Origin: Tenacibaculum holothuriorum
Lineage (GTDB): Bacteria; Bacteroidota; Bacteroidia; Flavobacteriales; Flavobacteriaceae
DNA length: 64,000 bases
Direction: 5' to 3'
Assembly: GCF_002120225.1 (NCBI RefSeq)
Contig: NZ_LAPZ01000009.1
Location: 25,362-89,361 of the forward strand
The translations under genes were made by a program, and so were the position numbers. Under the pieces are notes generated by a model. That model searched no databases. It was not told where the DNA came from and was given only the letters and a program-made list of their open reading frames with translations. Below are positions 35,727 to 45,200 of this stretch, piece by piece (position 1 is the stretch's first letter; every line of letters begins with the position of its first letter).

Positions 35727-36089
35727 TTAAAAAGGCCCTTTTTCTCTCGGTCCTTTGCTAGTAACTTTCCATTGGTCATTGTCTTTGATGAGTTTAAAAA
35801 TACCCGACTTTCCATCAAAAGACGTTTTATATTTTACCCAGGCAATCTCACTTTCAATAGCCTCATCCAAAATTTCTACTTCGATATCTTTATTGGACTC
35901 TGGTATCATATTTTGAACAGTCATCAAGCTGGCGAAACCTTCTGAAGTTGTATGCTTTTTCAAGACGGATTCATTTTTAGTGAAAAAGCTTTTCGCAACA
36001 ATTTCTGCGGTTTCTGTGTGGGACATATTCTGATTTCCTGAACAGGAAATGAATAGAAGTACGAGTGAGTAAATGAGTAATCTTTTCAT
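35727..36089 (-). CDS. Small lipoprotein at the end of the tra operon
   Basis: The 120-residue product has a lipoprotein signal (LLFISCSGNQ, cysteine near residue 16) and a C-terminal DUF4878/NTF2-like pattern ending in GIFKLIKDNDQWKVTSKG. It is 7 bp downstream of traN, so it is part of the mating-channel operon. It might be an entry-exclusion or channel-associated lipoprotein, which is inference only. Confidence 0.65.
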   Translation of the reverse strand: MKRLLIYSLVLLFISCSGNQNMSHTETAEIVAKSFFTKNESVLKKHTTSEGFASLMTVQNMIPESNKDIEVEILDEAIESEIAWVKYKTSFDGKSGIFKLIKDNDQWKVTSKGPREKGPF

Positions 36090-36096
36090 AATATTA

Positions 36097-36927
36097 TTAA
36101 TTTGGGTTATTGATATATCTGTGCGATATCTTTAATTCAATATTGCGTTCGCCATTTTTCTCATTCAATTCCAAAATTGCCCTACGGTCATCTGATAATG
36201 AAAATTTGGGCAAAACATAAACGAAACGTATCAGTTTACCCTCAACTATTTTTGATGGCAGACTATGCTTATAAATTGGCTCTTGATAGAGTCTCTGTAA
36301 AGATTTCTTTTTGCCTTTTTGTCGAGTCTCGATTGACAAGTTCAAAAAATTCAAATCGTAATCCAACGTAGAATTATTCTCAATCAGTATAACGAAGTAG
36401 AGCTCTTCTTTATCAAAAACGATATTTTCAACACTCAAAACGATGCCTTCGTTTCGCTTCTTAATTCGGCCTATACGCTGGTTTCTGTTAAGAAGATAAG
36501 AGCAGAATTTGTGATGATAATACGTTCTGTTGTCTATGCTTTTTTCAGAAGTTTCAGCCTGAATCGAATCGATTGCTAATGGCTTTTCATTCCCAATACT
36601 ATTTGATAATGGGATAAAATAATTGAGCTTTGACAGCTGTTTTTTATACCTTACAATATACGAAAAAATCGAACCATTTCTGTTGATTACCAATAGATTA
36701 CTTTCTTGACCTGGCTTTGCTTGAAGTAGCCCAAAATATTGTTCCTTTTCTCGATTGTAGGTAAACACAAAATTGTCAGAACCGGTAATACCCTGTCGTA
36801 TAGGTTCTGGAAAAAACAGCGCAACATTTTTAGTGTCGTTTGCATAAATTGTATCGAGGGTTGAATTTGTCTGCGCTTTCGCGAAAGCGGAAATAGACAC
36901 AATAAATATTAGGATTATTGTTTTCAT
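36097..36927 (-). CDS. traN: Conjugative transposon protein TraN (DUF4138, VirB9-like)
   Basis: TraN is a periplasmic/outer-membrane component of the Bacteroidetes mating channel, functionally comparable to VirB9. The 276-residue product has a signal peptide (residues 1-18) and the DUF4138 N-terminal pattern YANDTKNVALFFPEPIRQGI followed by GSDNFVFTYNRE. Its start overlaps the traM stop by 4 bp. The signal-peptide end, SAFAKAQT, is encoded by a copy of the dispersed palindrome. Confidence 0.85.
   Translation of the reverse strand: MKTIILIFIVSISAFAKAQTNSTLDTIYANDTKNVALFFPEPIRQGITGSDNFVFTYNREKEQYFGLLQAKPGQESNLLVINRNGSIFSYIVRYKKQLSKLNYFIPLSNSIGNEKPLAIDSIQAETSEKSIDNRTYYHHKFCSYLLNRNQRIGRIKKRNEGIVLSVENIVFDKEELYFVILIENNSTLDYDLNFLNLSIETRQKGKKKSLQRLYQEPIYKHSLPSKIVEGKLIRFVYVLPKFSLSDDRRAILELNEKNGERNIELKISHRYINNPN
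36874..36889. repeat. CGCTTTCGCGAAAGCG palindrome, copy 4 (inside traN signal sequence)
   Basis: A 16-bp perfect palindrome. On the minus strand it encodes the cleavage-region residues S-A-F-A-K-A of the TraN signal peptide, the same peptide as the copy in abiEii. Confidence 0.9.
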
Positions 36928-37853
36928 AATTTTGGTTTTAGAATTAATCTATAATTGTTCAGTACGGTTACTTTTACTCTTCGATTAGAGCGGCGGAACA
37001 CTTGAGTAAGTCCGCCCACTTGAGGAACACTTGGGATATTAATATCACCAATGACATCATCTAAAACTTCTCTTGTTGCTTCTTCCCTAAAATTATTTTC
37101 AACATAGATACCTTCGCTTCCATCTGATAAATCGAATGCTTTAAGTTTAGTGGGATGATGCTTTATGTTTTCAATCTCAATCAAGGCGCGATTGGGCTGA
37201 AAAGTGATAAACCCGAAAATGGGTGTGTTCTTTGGCATCAGTTTCCCATTGATAGTAGCCGATTTCGTCAGGCGCATCCGTAATCGGGTATTTGCTTGAA
37301 CAACCTGGTCGCCATCCACGACTACATAAATCGTTTCGTCCGTATTGCCGATAATTGAAACTTCATTGGGTTTTGGCGCAGCGGCGAAAAAGAGTTGGTG
37401 TTCTAGCCCTAGTTCTTTGGCTTGAATTTTTTGTTCTCGTTCTATTTCGGCTGAATCTATTTGCTGAATGCTCTTTTGAGCAACTTTCTCTTTCCCTAAG
37501 TTTCGATATCTCTTTTTTGAGTATTGAATCTTGCCTGCTTCATAAATACTATCTACAATTCGTTCTTTTTCTTTTTCGGGAAGGTCTGGGTCATAAAAGC
37601 CCAAGGAATCAATCAATTTTTCATCGTAGATACTGGGCGCATTGGTTTCGCGTACTTCCTTTAAGTCATTAATAGCATCGAGCTTGGAATCGTATTCTTT
37701 TTGATTTTCTTCTAAATCCGGAACGAATGTATGTTCGAGGTTTTTAGTTTCACTTTCATCATCGCCCATAATTATCATTGAATAGGAAATGAGAAATATG
37801 AAAATCACAACCAGTACAGCTGCAAAGACTATTTTATTTTTTTCTACTTTCAT
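36924..37853 (-). CDS. traM: Conjugative transposon protein TraM (VirB10-like)
   Basis: TraM spans the periplasm as the VirB10-like part of the channel. The 309-residue protein has one membrane helix near the N terminus (about residues 8-28), a long charged linker, and a C-terminal domain with ETIYVVVDGDQVVQANTRLR and NGKLMPKNTPIFGFITFQ, as in the TraM family. The gene overlaps traK by 20 bp and traN by 4 bp. Confidence 0.85.
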   Translation of the reverse strand: MKVEKNKIVFAAVLVVIFIFLISYSMIIMGDDESETKNLEHTFVPDLEENQKEYDSKLDAINDLKEVRETNAPSIYDEKLIDSLGFYDPDLPEKEKERIVDSIYEAGKIQYSKKRYRNLGKEKVAQKSIQQIDSAEIEREQKIQAKELGLEHQLFFAAAPKPNEVSIIGNTDETIYVVVDGDQVVQANTRLRMRLTKSATINGKLMPKNTPIFGFITFQPNRALIEIENIKHHPTKLKAFDLSDGSEGIYVENNFREEATREVLDDVIGDINIPSVPQVGGLTQVFRRSNRRVKVTVLNNYRLILKPKL

Positions 37854-38457
37854 CGTTTATTTTTTTTAAAGTATTCTCGAAATAGTTTGTAATCAGCAAA
37901 CCGTGTGGATTGTTGGGAAAATTTCTATCAACCGGAATTAAGTTTCCACTGGAAACAAGTTCATAGGTATCTATTATCGAACCTCTATTGATTTCAAAGA
38001 CAGTAACTGTTCTAAAAGCGTATGTTCCGTTTTGTTCCTCGATTTGTGATTCAATACTCAGCACTTTTTGAACTAGCGAGTATTGTAGTAATCGGTTATA
38101 AACACCATCTGCTTTTTTTTGGCGATAGAGGTTATCTACAGAACTATTACCTAGCCAAAGGGCCTTTTCTAGATTACGCTCATAATTGCTGGCATCAATA
38201 TTATAGAAGTAGTTATGGAACAGGTCTAAATGGGCAAGCGCTTCAACACTGAAATTTTCTTTTTGAGTAACGAACTTCAGTGGAATAATACTACCATCAG
38301 TATTAATGGCAAAGGCACTATTGAGTGCTTCTTTATTTGTTTTGAAAGCCATCCAAAGTGAGAAGGTGCTGGATAACATTGCAAAAATGACAACTGCCAA
38401 TACGATAAGCCTATTTAATTTTAAGACGGCATAGATATTTTTATAAGGTGTTTTCAT
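37834..38457 (-). CDS. traK: Conjugative transposon protein TraK (VirB8-like)
   Basis: The 207-residue protein has a membrane helix at about residues 14-34 and a periplasmic NTF2-like domain, matching TraK of CTnDOT-like elements. A conserved-looking segment is FVTQKENFSVEALAHLDLFH. It is expected to nucleate the inner-membrane assembly of the channel. It follows traJ by 11 bp. Confidence 0.83.
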   Translation of the reverse strand: MKTPYKNIYAVLKLNRLIVLAVVIFAMLSSTFSLWMAFKTNKEALNSAFAINTDGSIIPLKFVTQKENFSVEALAHLDLFHNYFYNIDASNYERNLEKALWLGNSSVDNLYRQKKADGVYNRLLQYSLVQKVLSIESQIEEQNGTYAFRTVTVFEINRGSIIDTYELVSSGNLIPVDRNFPNNPHGLLITNYFENTLKKINDESRKK

Positions 38458-38468
38458 TATAATTAGAA

Positions 38469-39293
38469 TTAGCTAGTAAACAATCTCAGTGTGAAAGATG
38501 TAGCACGTTTATATAATTTAAATTTCAGGAAGACAATAAAACCAACCGAACCTAATTGAACGACTGGTGCAAAAAAGCCCTGGCCAACATCTGTACCAAA
38601 AAGGTTTGTCCAGAAGTTCGTATTGATTTCGGTATATAGGGCATTTACAAATACATTAACCAAAAAGAAGGCTGGCACTAACATATAGACCGCAGCATAC
38701 AATTTGAAAAATGTATAGGCAAGCGAACGGAATTTTTCAAAAACTGCCAGACTTATAACCAACGGGAAGAAGGCTTGCATTATTCCCAATAGAAAGTAAC
38801 GTTCTGCAAGAAATAGTGGATATATAAACAAATCTAGAATCCAAAGAAATAGACTTATTATAAAAGCAAATATTTTGAATCCGTAAAGTGGTGTCACCAA
38901 AGCTTCGTATAACAGCGTCATTGCCGCTTGAGCTACCTCGATGATACTTACATCTTCCTCAATTGGTATGTCTTGCATCTGCAATGGTAATAAAGCAGGT
39001 GCTGTACCACGATATTGCGCTTCTATGGAAACCAAAATACTATCGAAGAAACCTAATACTTGTGTGGAAAATATGACCAAAAGAACAACTGCAAAGTTTT
39101 TTGTGAGTTCCCCAGGACTTAATCCCCAAGTGTAACCGTCTTTATCCGCAATACCTTCATTATATTTTTTAAGGATATTGACCAGAAAGAACAATACGGC
39201 AAGTGTTTTCATTCCGGCAATAGTGTATTGCGAAAAATCACTGGCCTGTATCGTCTGAAAGACGGCATCCACATATTCAAGCCCAAAACTCAT
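38469..39293 (-). CDS. traJ: Conjugative transposon protein TraJ (VirB6-like membrane protein)
   Basis: The 274-residue polytopic membrane protein has about six predicted helices, with TIAGMKTLAVLFFLVNILKK near the N terminus and LAERYFLLGIMQAFFPLVIS later, matching TraJ. Comparable VirB6 proteins form part of the inner-membrane DNA path. Its ATG overlaps the stop codon of the preceding gene by 1 bp (TAATG), indicating translational coupling. Confidence 0.85.
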   Translation of the reverse strand: MSFGLEYVDAVFQTIQASDFSQYTIAGMKTLAVLFFLVNILKKYNEGIADKDGYTWGLSPGELTKNFAVVLLVIFSTQVLGFFDSILVSIEAQYRGTAPALLPLQMQDIPIEEDVSIIEVAQAAMTLLYEALVTPLYGFKIFAFIISLFLWILDLFIYPLFLAERYFLLGIMQAFFPLVISLAVFEKFRSLAYTFFKLYAAVYMLVPAFFLVNVFVNALYTEINTNFWTNLFGTDVGQGFFAPVVQLGSVGFIVFLKFKLYKRATSFTLRLFTS

Positions 39294-39865
39294 TAGTAAT
39301 TCGTTTCTCGGTTATTTACTTTGTCTTGCATTTTTCTAAAGGAAATAATATCACGATAGCGTTTTGTTTTAGTAGTGATATTCGAAACCATTTCTTTTGA
39401 TTCCTGTTCTTTCTGTTTTAACACTTCGGCACGTTCGGCATCAGACATTTTTAGATTATCGCTGGACAAGATTTCACCCATAAAGTCTACCGTGTCCAAT
39501 GAGTTTTGAACTATAGCATCAAAAGATTGAGCTATACGATTAATTTCCTCGGGCTTTATATATGGCGAGTTCAAAATGTCCTGTAAGTCATTCTGCATTA
39601 CATTGATAAGGCGCTGATTGTTCTGAGCAATTTCCTCAACTGCCCTTAGTTGTTGGACGACGCTAGATACTTTCTCAATGGCCTCTTTAGCATCTTTCAA
39701 GAATTTTACAGACTTAATCATTTCTGCCGTCTGTTTCCCTGATTCTAAGAGTTGTTTTACCAGACTTATGAAGTTGGTATTGTCATAAACTGGCATTCCT
39801 TGGGCTTTAATATTTAAGCTAAATAGCAATGCCATTGCGAGTACTAAGATTTTTGTTTTACTCAT
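39293..39865 (-). CDS. TraI-like secreted protein of the tra operon (DUF4141-like)
   Basis: From the ATG at 39,865 the product is 190 residues with a signal peptide (LVLAMALLFSLNIKAQG). An alternative start 14 codons upstream exists at 39,907. The mature part is helical and coiled-coil-like (LLESGKQTAEMIKSVKFLKD), consistent with a VirB5-like or DUF4141 protein. It lies between traG and traJ, the place of TraI in CTnDOT-like operons. Confidence 0.72.
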   Translation of the reverse strand: MSKTKILVLAMALLFSLNIKAQGMPVYDNTNFISLVKQLLESGKQTAEMIKSVKFLKDAKEAIEKVSSVVQQLRAVEEIAQNNQRLINVMQNDLQDILNSPYIKPEEINRIAQSFDAIVQNSLDTVDFMGEILSSDNLKMSDAERAEVLKQKEQESKEMVSNITTKTKRYRDIISFRKMQDKVNNRETNY

Positions 39866-39912
39866 TGTTAAAAATTTGTTTTGGTATTCGTGAATCTTCG
39901 ATTTCATATTAT

Positions 39913-42315
39913 TTATGTTTTAGATGTGAATTGAATTATTGCTTTTTCCATATCGTGATGCTCATTATAGAGTTTCATTATTTCCTCATTTTCTTGCCCA
40001 TCCGTTAAGTAAGCTGCATAGACTTCTTTTGGAACTTCTAGCCTAAAAATGTTGCTTTCCTTTCCAATTTTGATAAACATTTCGGTGTATTTCCGTGGTC
40101 CGGATAAGTTGTTTTTGATGGACTTTAATTGGTTCAAGTCGTGACTAGATAAGTTGAGACGTTTTACCAATTCGTCATAACCTTTTTCGTTGTTAAGGCT
40201 GTAGATGACTTGTGTATTTTCTAGAATACTTGCGGAAGTAGAATTGTTAGGAAGCTGATTAATAGATTGTAGAATAATCCCAATCGCACCATTCTGTTTA
40301 CGAATAGCTTGGTAATAGAATTCCACACTTTCAAGTACGTTGTCAAACTTCAATTGTTTGGCAAACTCATCGAATAAGATAATGCCCTTTTCAGCCCTGT
40401 TTTTCCAAATGGTTCTTTGAATGGCTGACTTAATCAGTTTCAACATTACGGACAGTATTTCCTTATTGTCTTTGACTTCATCTAGTTCGAAAACAATCAA
40501 TCTTTTATCCTCGATTTTATAGGTCTGGTCTTCGCTAACTTCAAACAGAAAACTATATAGACCATCACCGACATATTCGGACATTACGTGCAAAAAACTC
40601 GTGACATTGAAGTAGTCGGGATGGATTTTTAAGGTGTTCAGAAGGTCTTTCTGATTCCTTTCTATAAAACTGTAAAAGCCATCCAAAGAATGGTCTTCTA
40701 AAGTGCTATCATAGTAATGGCGCAATATCTTTTTGATGGAAACTGATTGTGCTTTGGTTACTTTTAAATCTGATGCAAAAAGTTCAAACAGGAAAACAGA
40801 CAAGTCTTCTAAACGTTCAGGTGTCAAATCATTTATATCACTTATATAAAAAGGATTGATACCTAAATTTTTTCCGCTCTCGTAGCGAAGCACCGTATAT
40901 TTTTCTGGATAGAGTTTCGCAAATTTGGTGTAAGAACCACCAAGGTCTATTATGACCAGACGAACACCGCTTTCAAAATATTGGCGTAGAATATTATTGG
41001 CCAAAAAGGATTTACCTTCGCCAGTAGGTGCAAAAATGGCAAAGTTCCGAGCCTTAATGCGTTTCTTCTGTTCATCCCAAACGTCTTTTAAAAGTGGAAC
41101 GTTATGTTCACGGTCATTAAAGATGATTCCGGTAGCATCAGAATTATAATTGGTGTTATTGATAAACAGGCATAATGCGTGTTTTAAATCGGTTACATAT
41201 AAATCATTATTTGAAAAATTGGAAGAAAAACAGCAGTAGCTATTTAGTATATAATTCTTTCGTTCTTCACCTCTTGGATAATAAGGAATGATGTCCAGTT
41301 CCTTGAATTCGGTCTTTATTTTAGAAGCAATTCTATCTAGCTCTCGGGCTTCCCGAGCCCAATAGATGATGTTTAGATGACCACGAATTATACGTGCATT
41401 ATCATCGGCATTAATTTGGTCAAGGATATGTTGAATTTTTGCGAGTACCACTTTGTTCTGTGAACCAAAATTTGAACTTTTATTGAGTTCTTCAACCTTT
41501 TTATCAAGTAGCTTGCGCCACTTCTGTTTGTCATCCAAATACAGGATTTGATTAACAATGTGGTTTTCGTTTAGCGTAAGCCCTAAGCCATCAATAAACC
41601 CTTGATGAAACACAAAATCGTCAGAAGTGAATTTCTCATTGGTCTTGCTACTCTGTACACTTTCGCCAAAGCACAGTTCGCTATTGATAGCCAGGGCATC
41701 AAAATGGTTTTCGCCAATATTGACGCTTTTCTTGTCTAATATGATGTCGGTATCAAAGCCTTCATTGAATCCATTGAAATAGCCATTTGTGAGCATTTGA
41801 ATCTCTTCCGCTTTAAGCGGAAGGAATGCCATTTTTCGGCTATTGTTTATAAAGGAAACCGAATCGCAAACAGAACCGATGAAGCTCTTAACGTTTTCAT
41901 CTAGTTGTTGAACAATCCCTTTAGAAACTTTACGAAAAGGGTTGACATATTTTGAATTATTTAGAACCTTGTTCTTAGTGAGTGTAAAGAACAAAAAGCA
42001 ACGATGTTCCATATACTCACGGCCTTTGAAATGGTCGTGTGTAGCTTTTTCTAAGAAAGTAGTATTGGGCAATTCTTCAGAAGTGTAACTCTTTTTAAGG
42101 TAGATGTCTTGTTTTTGTACCACCGTGCCAATAGGCAAAGATTTTAAAGCCTGAAACCAAGCACCGTGTATGTCCTCAAAGTCTTTTTCAGATAAGGAAT
42201 AAATCTCTGGTAGCGTTCCTTCATAGCATAGTACGACATTACCATTATTGGCAAATATGATATTGTCTTGAATATCTGTGATAGGTTGATATGCTGAAAG
42301 ATTAATCTTATTCAT
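39913..42315 (-). CDS. traG: Conjugation ATPase TraG (VirB4-like)
   Basis: The 800-residue ATPase powers assembly of the mating channel. The N-terminal half resembles CagE/TrbE/VirB domains. The C-terminal RecA-like half has Walker A FAPTGEGKSFLANNIL near residue 435, Walker B KGIILFDEFAKQL near 645 and a downstream IGIILQSINQLPNNS sensor segment. Its start overlaps the traF stop by 8 bp. Confidence 0.92.
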   Translation of the reverse strand: MNKINLSAYQPITDIQDNIIFANNGNVVLCYEGTLPEIYSLSEKDFEDIHGAWFQALKSLPIGTVVQKQDIYLKKSYTSEELPNTTFLEKATHDHFKGREYMEHRCFLFFTLTKNKVLNNSKYVNPFRKVSKGIVQQLDENVKSFIGSVCDSVSFINNSRKMAFLPLKAEEIQMLTNGYFNGFNEGFDTDIILDKKSVNIGENHFDALAINSELCFGESVQSSKTNEKFTSDDFVFHQGFIDGLGLTLNENHIVNQILYLDDKQKWRKLLDKKVEELNKSSNFGSQNKVVLAKIQHILDQINADDNARIIRGHLNIIYWAREARELDRIASKIKTEFKELDIIPYYPRGEERKNYILNSYCCFSSNFSNNDLYVTDLKHALCLFINNTNYNSDATGIIFNDREHNVPLLKDVWDEQKKRIKARNFAIFAPTGEGKSFLANNILRQYFESGVRLVIIDLGGSYTKFAKLYPEKYTVLRYESGKNLGINPFYISDINDLTPERLEDLSVFLFELFASDLKVTKAQSVSIKKILRHYYDSTLEDHSLDGFYSFIERNQKDLLNTLKIHPDYFNVTSFLHVMSEYVGDGLYSFLFEVSEDQTYKIEDKRLIVFELDEVKDNKEILSVMLKLIKSAIQRTIWKNRAEKGIILFDEFAKQLKFDNVLESVEFYYQAIRKQNGAIGIILQSINQLPNNSTSASILENTQVIYSLNNEKGYDELVKRLNLSSHDLNQLKSIKNNLSGPRKYTEMFIKIGKESNIFRLEVPKEVYAAYLTDGQENEEIMKLYNEHHDMEKAIIQFTSKT

Positions 42316-42586
42316 AATTAAATTCTGAGTTTCTTTTATTGCTTATTATTGGAGGGAAGACTTTAGCCGTCTGAAATAATTGTGGGTTATGCGCAATTCT
42401 TGTCAATACTACATATAGAGCAGCATTAAAGACCAGTATTCCAATTATAATCCCGAAACTGAAAGAGAAGATGATAATGAGAAGCGAAGCCAAAATAGAA
42501 ACCATCATTAAGGCAAACAGTGAAATGGGCAATCCGAAAATGACCGCCCTTTTTCTAATGTTTTTATAGACCTCAAATTTCTTCAT
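42308..42586 (-). CDS. traF: Conjugative transposon protein TraF (DUF4133, VirB3-like)
   Basis: The 92-residue protein has an N-terminal VYKNIRKRAVIFGLP segment and two adjacent membrane helices (about residues 15-65), the DUF4133 pattern. VirB3-like proteins anchor the VirB4 ATPase, which fits the overlap with traG. Confidence 0.85.
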   Translation of the reverse strand: MKKFEVYKNIRKRAVIFGLPISLFALMMVSILASLLIIIFSFSFGIIIGILVFNAALYVVLTRIAHNPQLFQTAKVFPPIISNKRNSEFNYE

Positions 42587-42617
42587 ACGGTTTAGTAATC
42601 AAATCCCACTTAGTGGG

Positions 42618-42905
42618 TTATACTACGATTCCAATGAGGTACGTGAAAATTCCGACTACTGCACCAGCAATCAAAACAAATACAAGTACTCTAGTAATAC
42701 CTTTTTTAAGGTCTGCGTTTTCACCAAAGAAATGTCCTGCATTAAATAGGAAACCAACTAGAAAAATGACACCAAGAAGAATTGGGAAAATAGCTCTTAT
42801 GGTATCACCCACATCGTTAACGGAATCTTCAATTCCACCAATTTGTGCAAAAAGTGATGTTGAGAGCAACGATAAAAAAGTTGCTAAGTAGATTGATTTT
42901 TTCAT
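42618..42905 (-). CDS. traE: Conjugative transposon protein TraE (DUF4134, pilin-like)
   Basis: The 95-residue protein has a signal peptide (residues 1-20), then DSVNDVGDTIRAIFPILLGV and a second hydrophobic segment, the DUF4134 two-helix architecture. It is comparable to VirB2 pilins and begins the minus-strand tra operon. Confidence 0.87.
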   Translation of the reverse strand: MKKSIYLATFLSLLSTSLFAQIGGIEDSVNDVGDTIRAIFPILLGVIFLVGFLFNAGHFFGENADLKKGITRVLVFVLIAGAVVGIFTYLIGIVV

Positions 42906-43094
42906 AATAAAACTGTTTAGATTTTTTATTCATTTTCTCTTTTAGAAATTTACATATATTTGCTTATAAATAATTGAATATCAAATATTTGTGAATAAAA
43001 TATTATTTGAAATCAATTGAGTTTAATTGTTATTATTTGACATCAAATTCTATTAGTTTTTGAAAGAAAGTTGTTGATAACCCGAAAATTAAAA

Positions 43095-43724
43095 ATGAAA
43101 AAAGTGCTCAAAAACGTCAGTTTTGTCTTTTTGCTTCTAAAAATGTGTGTCGTTTTTGGACAAGAAACGAGTATTCAAAAACGAATTGTAATTGACGTTG
43201 GACACGGTGGAAAAGATGCTGGTGCGATAGGTGTAAATGGCATCCAAGAAAAGGATGTTGTACTTAATATTGCAAATGCCATTTTGAAGCTAAATAGTGA
43301 GTTGGATTCCCCTTTGGATATTTATTTGACCAAGTACACCGATACACTCATTTCTTTATTAGACAGGACTAAGCTGGCCAAAGCACTAAAAGCTGATTTA
43401 TTTGTGTCCTTGCATTGTAACCATTCAGATAATGAAAATGCTAGAGGGATTGAAGTTTATGTTGCTAATCAAAATACTAAGTTCTCAGATGATTCGGTAT
43501 GGTTTGCCTTTGAATTACAAGCAGATTTTAATAAAGAACTTGGTTTTGAAAGTAGGGGTGTGAAGTTTGCGAACTTTCAAGTACTTCGAGAAACAGTACA
43601 CCATTGCACTTCGATACTCTTGGAATTGGGTTTTTTATCAAATAAAGATGAAGGGAACTTCATTTCAGATGTCACCAATATTCAATTTATTGCCAGCTCT
43701 ATTTTATTATCAATACAAAACTAA
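43095..43724 (+). CDS. N-acetylmuramoyl-L-alanine amidase (Amidase_3)
   Basis: The 209-residue protein (ATG at 43,095; an upstream TTG would add 8 residues) has a signal peptide ending near FGQE and the Amidase_3 zinc site: VIDVGHGGKDAGAIG (His), VLNIANAILKLN (following the Glu of QEKDV), FVSLHCNHSDNENARGIEV (His) and ILLELGFLSNKDEG (catalytic Glu). It should cleave the peptide from peptidoglycan and may open the wall for the mating channel. It is divergent from the tra operon. Confidence 0.92.
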   Translation: MKKVLKNVSFVFLLLKMCVVFGQETSIQKRIVIDVGHGGKDAGAIGVNGIQEKDVVLNIANAILKLNSELDSPLDIYLTKYTDTLISLLDRTKLAKALKADLFVSLHCNHSDNENARGIEVYVANQNTKFSDDSVWFAFELQADFNKELGFESRGVKFANFQVLRETVHHCTSILLELGFLSNKDEGNFISDVTNIQFIASSILLSIQN

Positions 43725-43731
43725 TAAGATT

Positions 43732-43830
43732 ATGAAAGACTTATTTTTAGAGATAACCAAAAGTTTAAAAGCCGTTCTGGTACAATTTGTTTCTGAAGTG
43801 ATTTTATTGTACAAATTCTTCAGAAGTTAA
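43732..43830 (+). CDS. Possible 32-aa small protein downstream of the amidase
   Basis: An ATG at 43,732, 7 bp after the amidase stop, opens a 32-codon frame. The peptide is amphipathic to hydrophobic (LKAVLVQFVSEVILLYKFF) and ends 1 bp before the convergent ATPase gene. It could be a small membrane peptide or chance. Confidence 0.3.
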   Translation: MKDLFLEITKSLKAVLVQFVSEVILLYKFFRS

Positions 43831-43831
43831 G

Positions 43832-44494
43832 TTACTTCCGCTTATCCCCAGCCCCCTTATCAAAAGCAACGAGATTAAACAATTCTCGCATTCTACTACG
43901 AACACGATTTCCATAACGTTCTTCGAGTTCTTCAGCATTAAGGTTTGTGGTAGCGTGGGTTTTGATTTTGTGTTTGGTATCGAGATAGAGTTCATATCTG
44001 GATAAGAGTACTTCGCCCATTACGTTCAAATCCTTGCCATAAAATCGTCCAGCCGGTTCAACGCCAAGGTCATCAAAACAATAGAATTTAGTATTGCCGT
44101 ATTCTTCAACAGTTTTAAAGCCAAGGTGGTTAAAACCAAAAGTCACATTCCGGCAGGGAATCATTTCGTAAGGACGTTGCATCGGAACTATGTGGCGTAG
44201 TAATTTCATAAGGCTGGTTTTACCACATCCAACAGGTCCTGAAAGTAAAATACCTTTGTCAATATCAATACCGTAAGTAGCACAGTTCTCTTTATCCTTA
44301 ATGAAGTATGAACAAAGTTTAAGCAGTATGTTTTTATCTTCTTCGTAAATTCTGAATTTCTTGCCAAACAATAGTTTTCCTTTTGCATTCAGGTAAATCA
44401 AAATTTTTGGAAAGTCATAGACAACGCTTTTGCCGTCAAACTTACCAAGCGAGTATTCCACGCCACCTTCGGTGATTTTAGAGGGGTTGTCCAT
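43832..44494 (-). CDS. DnaC/IstB-like AAA+ ATPase
   Basis: From the ATG at 44,494 the protein is 220 residues; the frame extends upstream but would overlap the preceding gene heavily, and homologues plausibly start at MDNPSKI. It has Walker A LSGPVGCGKTSLMKLL near residue 88, Walker B KFYCFDDLGVEP near 135 and sensor HATTNLNAEELEERYG near 183, as in DnaC-type helicase loaders. It overlaps the upstream replication-type gene by 17 bp, suggesting a replication module for the excised ICE. Confidence 0.8.
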   Translation of the reverse strand: MDNPSKITEGGVEYSLGKFDGKSVVYDFPKILIYLNAKGKLLFGKKFRIYEEDKNILLKLCSYFIKDKENCATYGIDIDKGILLSGPVGCGKTSLMKLLRHIVPMQRPYEMIPCRNVTFGFNHLGFKTVEEYGNTKFYCFDDLGVEPAGRFYGKDLNVMGEVLLSRYELYLDTKHKIKTHATTNLNAEELEERYGNRVRSRMRELFNLVAFDKGAGDKRK

Positions 44495-45200
44495 AATCTT
44501 TGTTTTTAGCGGTTCGCAAGTTGTCCTTGATTTGGGATGCTTGTTTTTTGTTTGGTTTGTTTTCTTCTTCGAAAAGCTCGGTTCTGTCCATCCAGTTAAT
44601 AGCGACAGCTCGCCAATCTCTAATTTCTTTTCCATCACTCGTTTGCCAACTTCGAGCTTTATAGTGCTCATAGAATTTTTTTCCTTCATCAGCATTAAAA
44701 CCATTTTCAATAAAAAAATCAATAACGTCCTGCCAGCCCTTTGGTTGTTTTATATTGTTTTCCTGTTTGATAATGTTTGTATTAGATACCAATGCTTGTC
44801 CATTTATGGGATGGTAGTGTTCCTCAAGCGGTACACCTCTGGGACTGTACTGTTCCGCAAGTTGTTCCAATACGGGATTGTACTGTCCCGTAACAGGTTC
44901 ATCACTTGTATTTATTATGGACATCTTAATTTTGCTACCCTTGTATGGATTGTTAGATGGGAAATAACAGAGGTAAAGCCACGAGTCTAAGTCTGTAATA
45001 CATCTGTGGTATGTGGATTTAGAGCCTATTTTAGCACAGCGCATTAAATCCCTGCGATTCACATAAAACTCGTCGGCAAAGCGACTGCTGTTCCATTCTT
45101 GAAACAACGCCATATACAAACTGATATGGGTAGGATTTAGGCGGTCATCAAAATAGAACTTTCCAAAAGCCGCATTAAGTAGCTTTATATAGTTCATCAT
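44478..45200 (-). CDS. Replication-initiator-like/DnaD-type ICE protein
   Basis: The 240-residue product has an N-terminal winged-helix pattern (LNPTHISLYMALFQEWNSSR then YVNRRDLMRCAKIGSKSTYH) and a C-terminal segment (VIDFFIENGFNADEGKKFYE, DWRAVAINWMDR) like the C-terminal domain of phage replisome-organiser proteins. It is sandwiched between an excisionase-like HTH gene (stop directly adjacent) and a DnaC-like ATPase, which supports a role in replicating or regulating the ICE. The family name is not certain. Confidence 0.65.
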   Translation of the reverse strand: MMNYIKLLNAAFGKFYFDDRLNPTHISLYMALFQEWNSSRFADEFYVNRRDLMRCAKIGSKSTYHRCITDLDSWLYLCYFPSNNPYKGSKIKMSIINTSDEPVTGQYNPVLEQLAEQYSPRGVPLEEHYHPINGQALVSNTNIIKQENNIKQPKGWQDVIDFFIENGFNADEGKKFYEHYKARSWQTSDGKEIRDWRAVAINWMDRTELFEEENKPNKKQASQIKDNLRTAKNKDYGQPL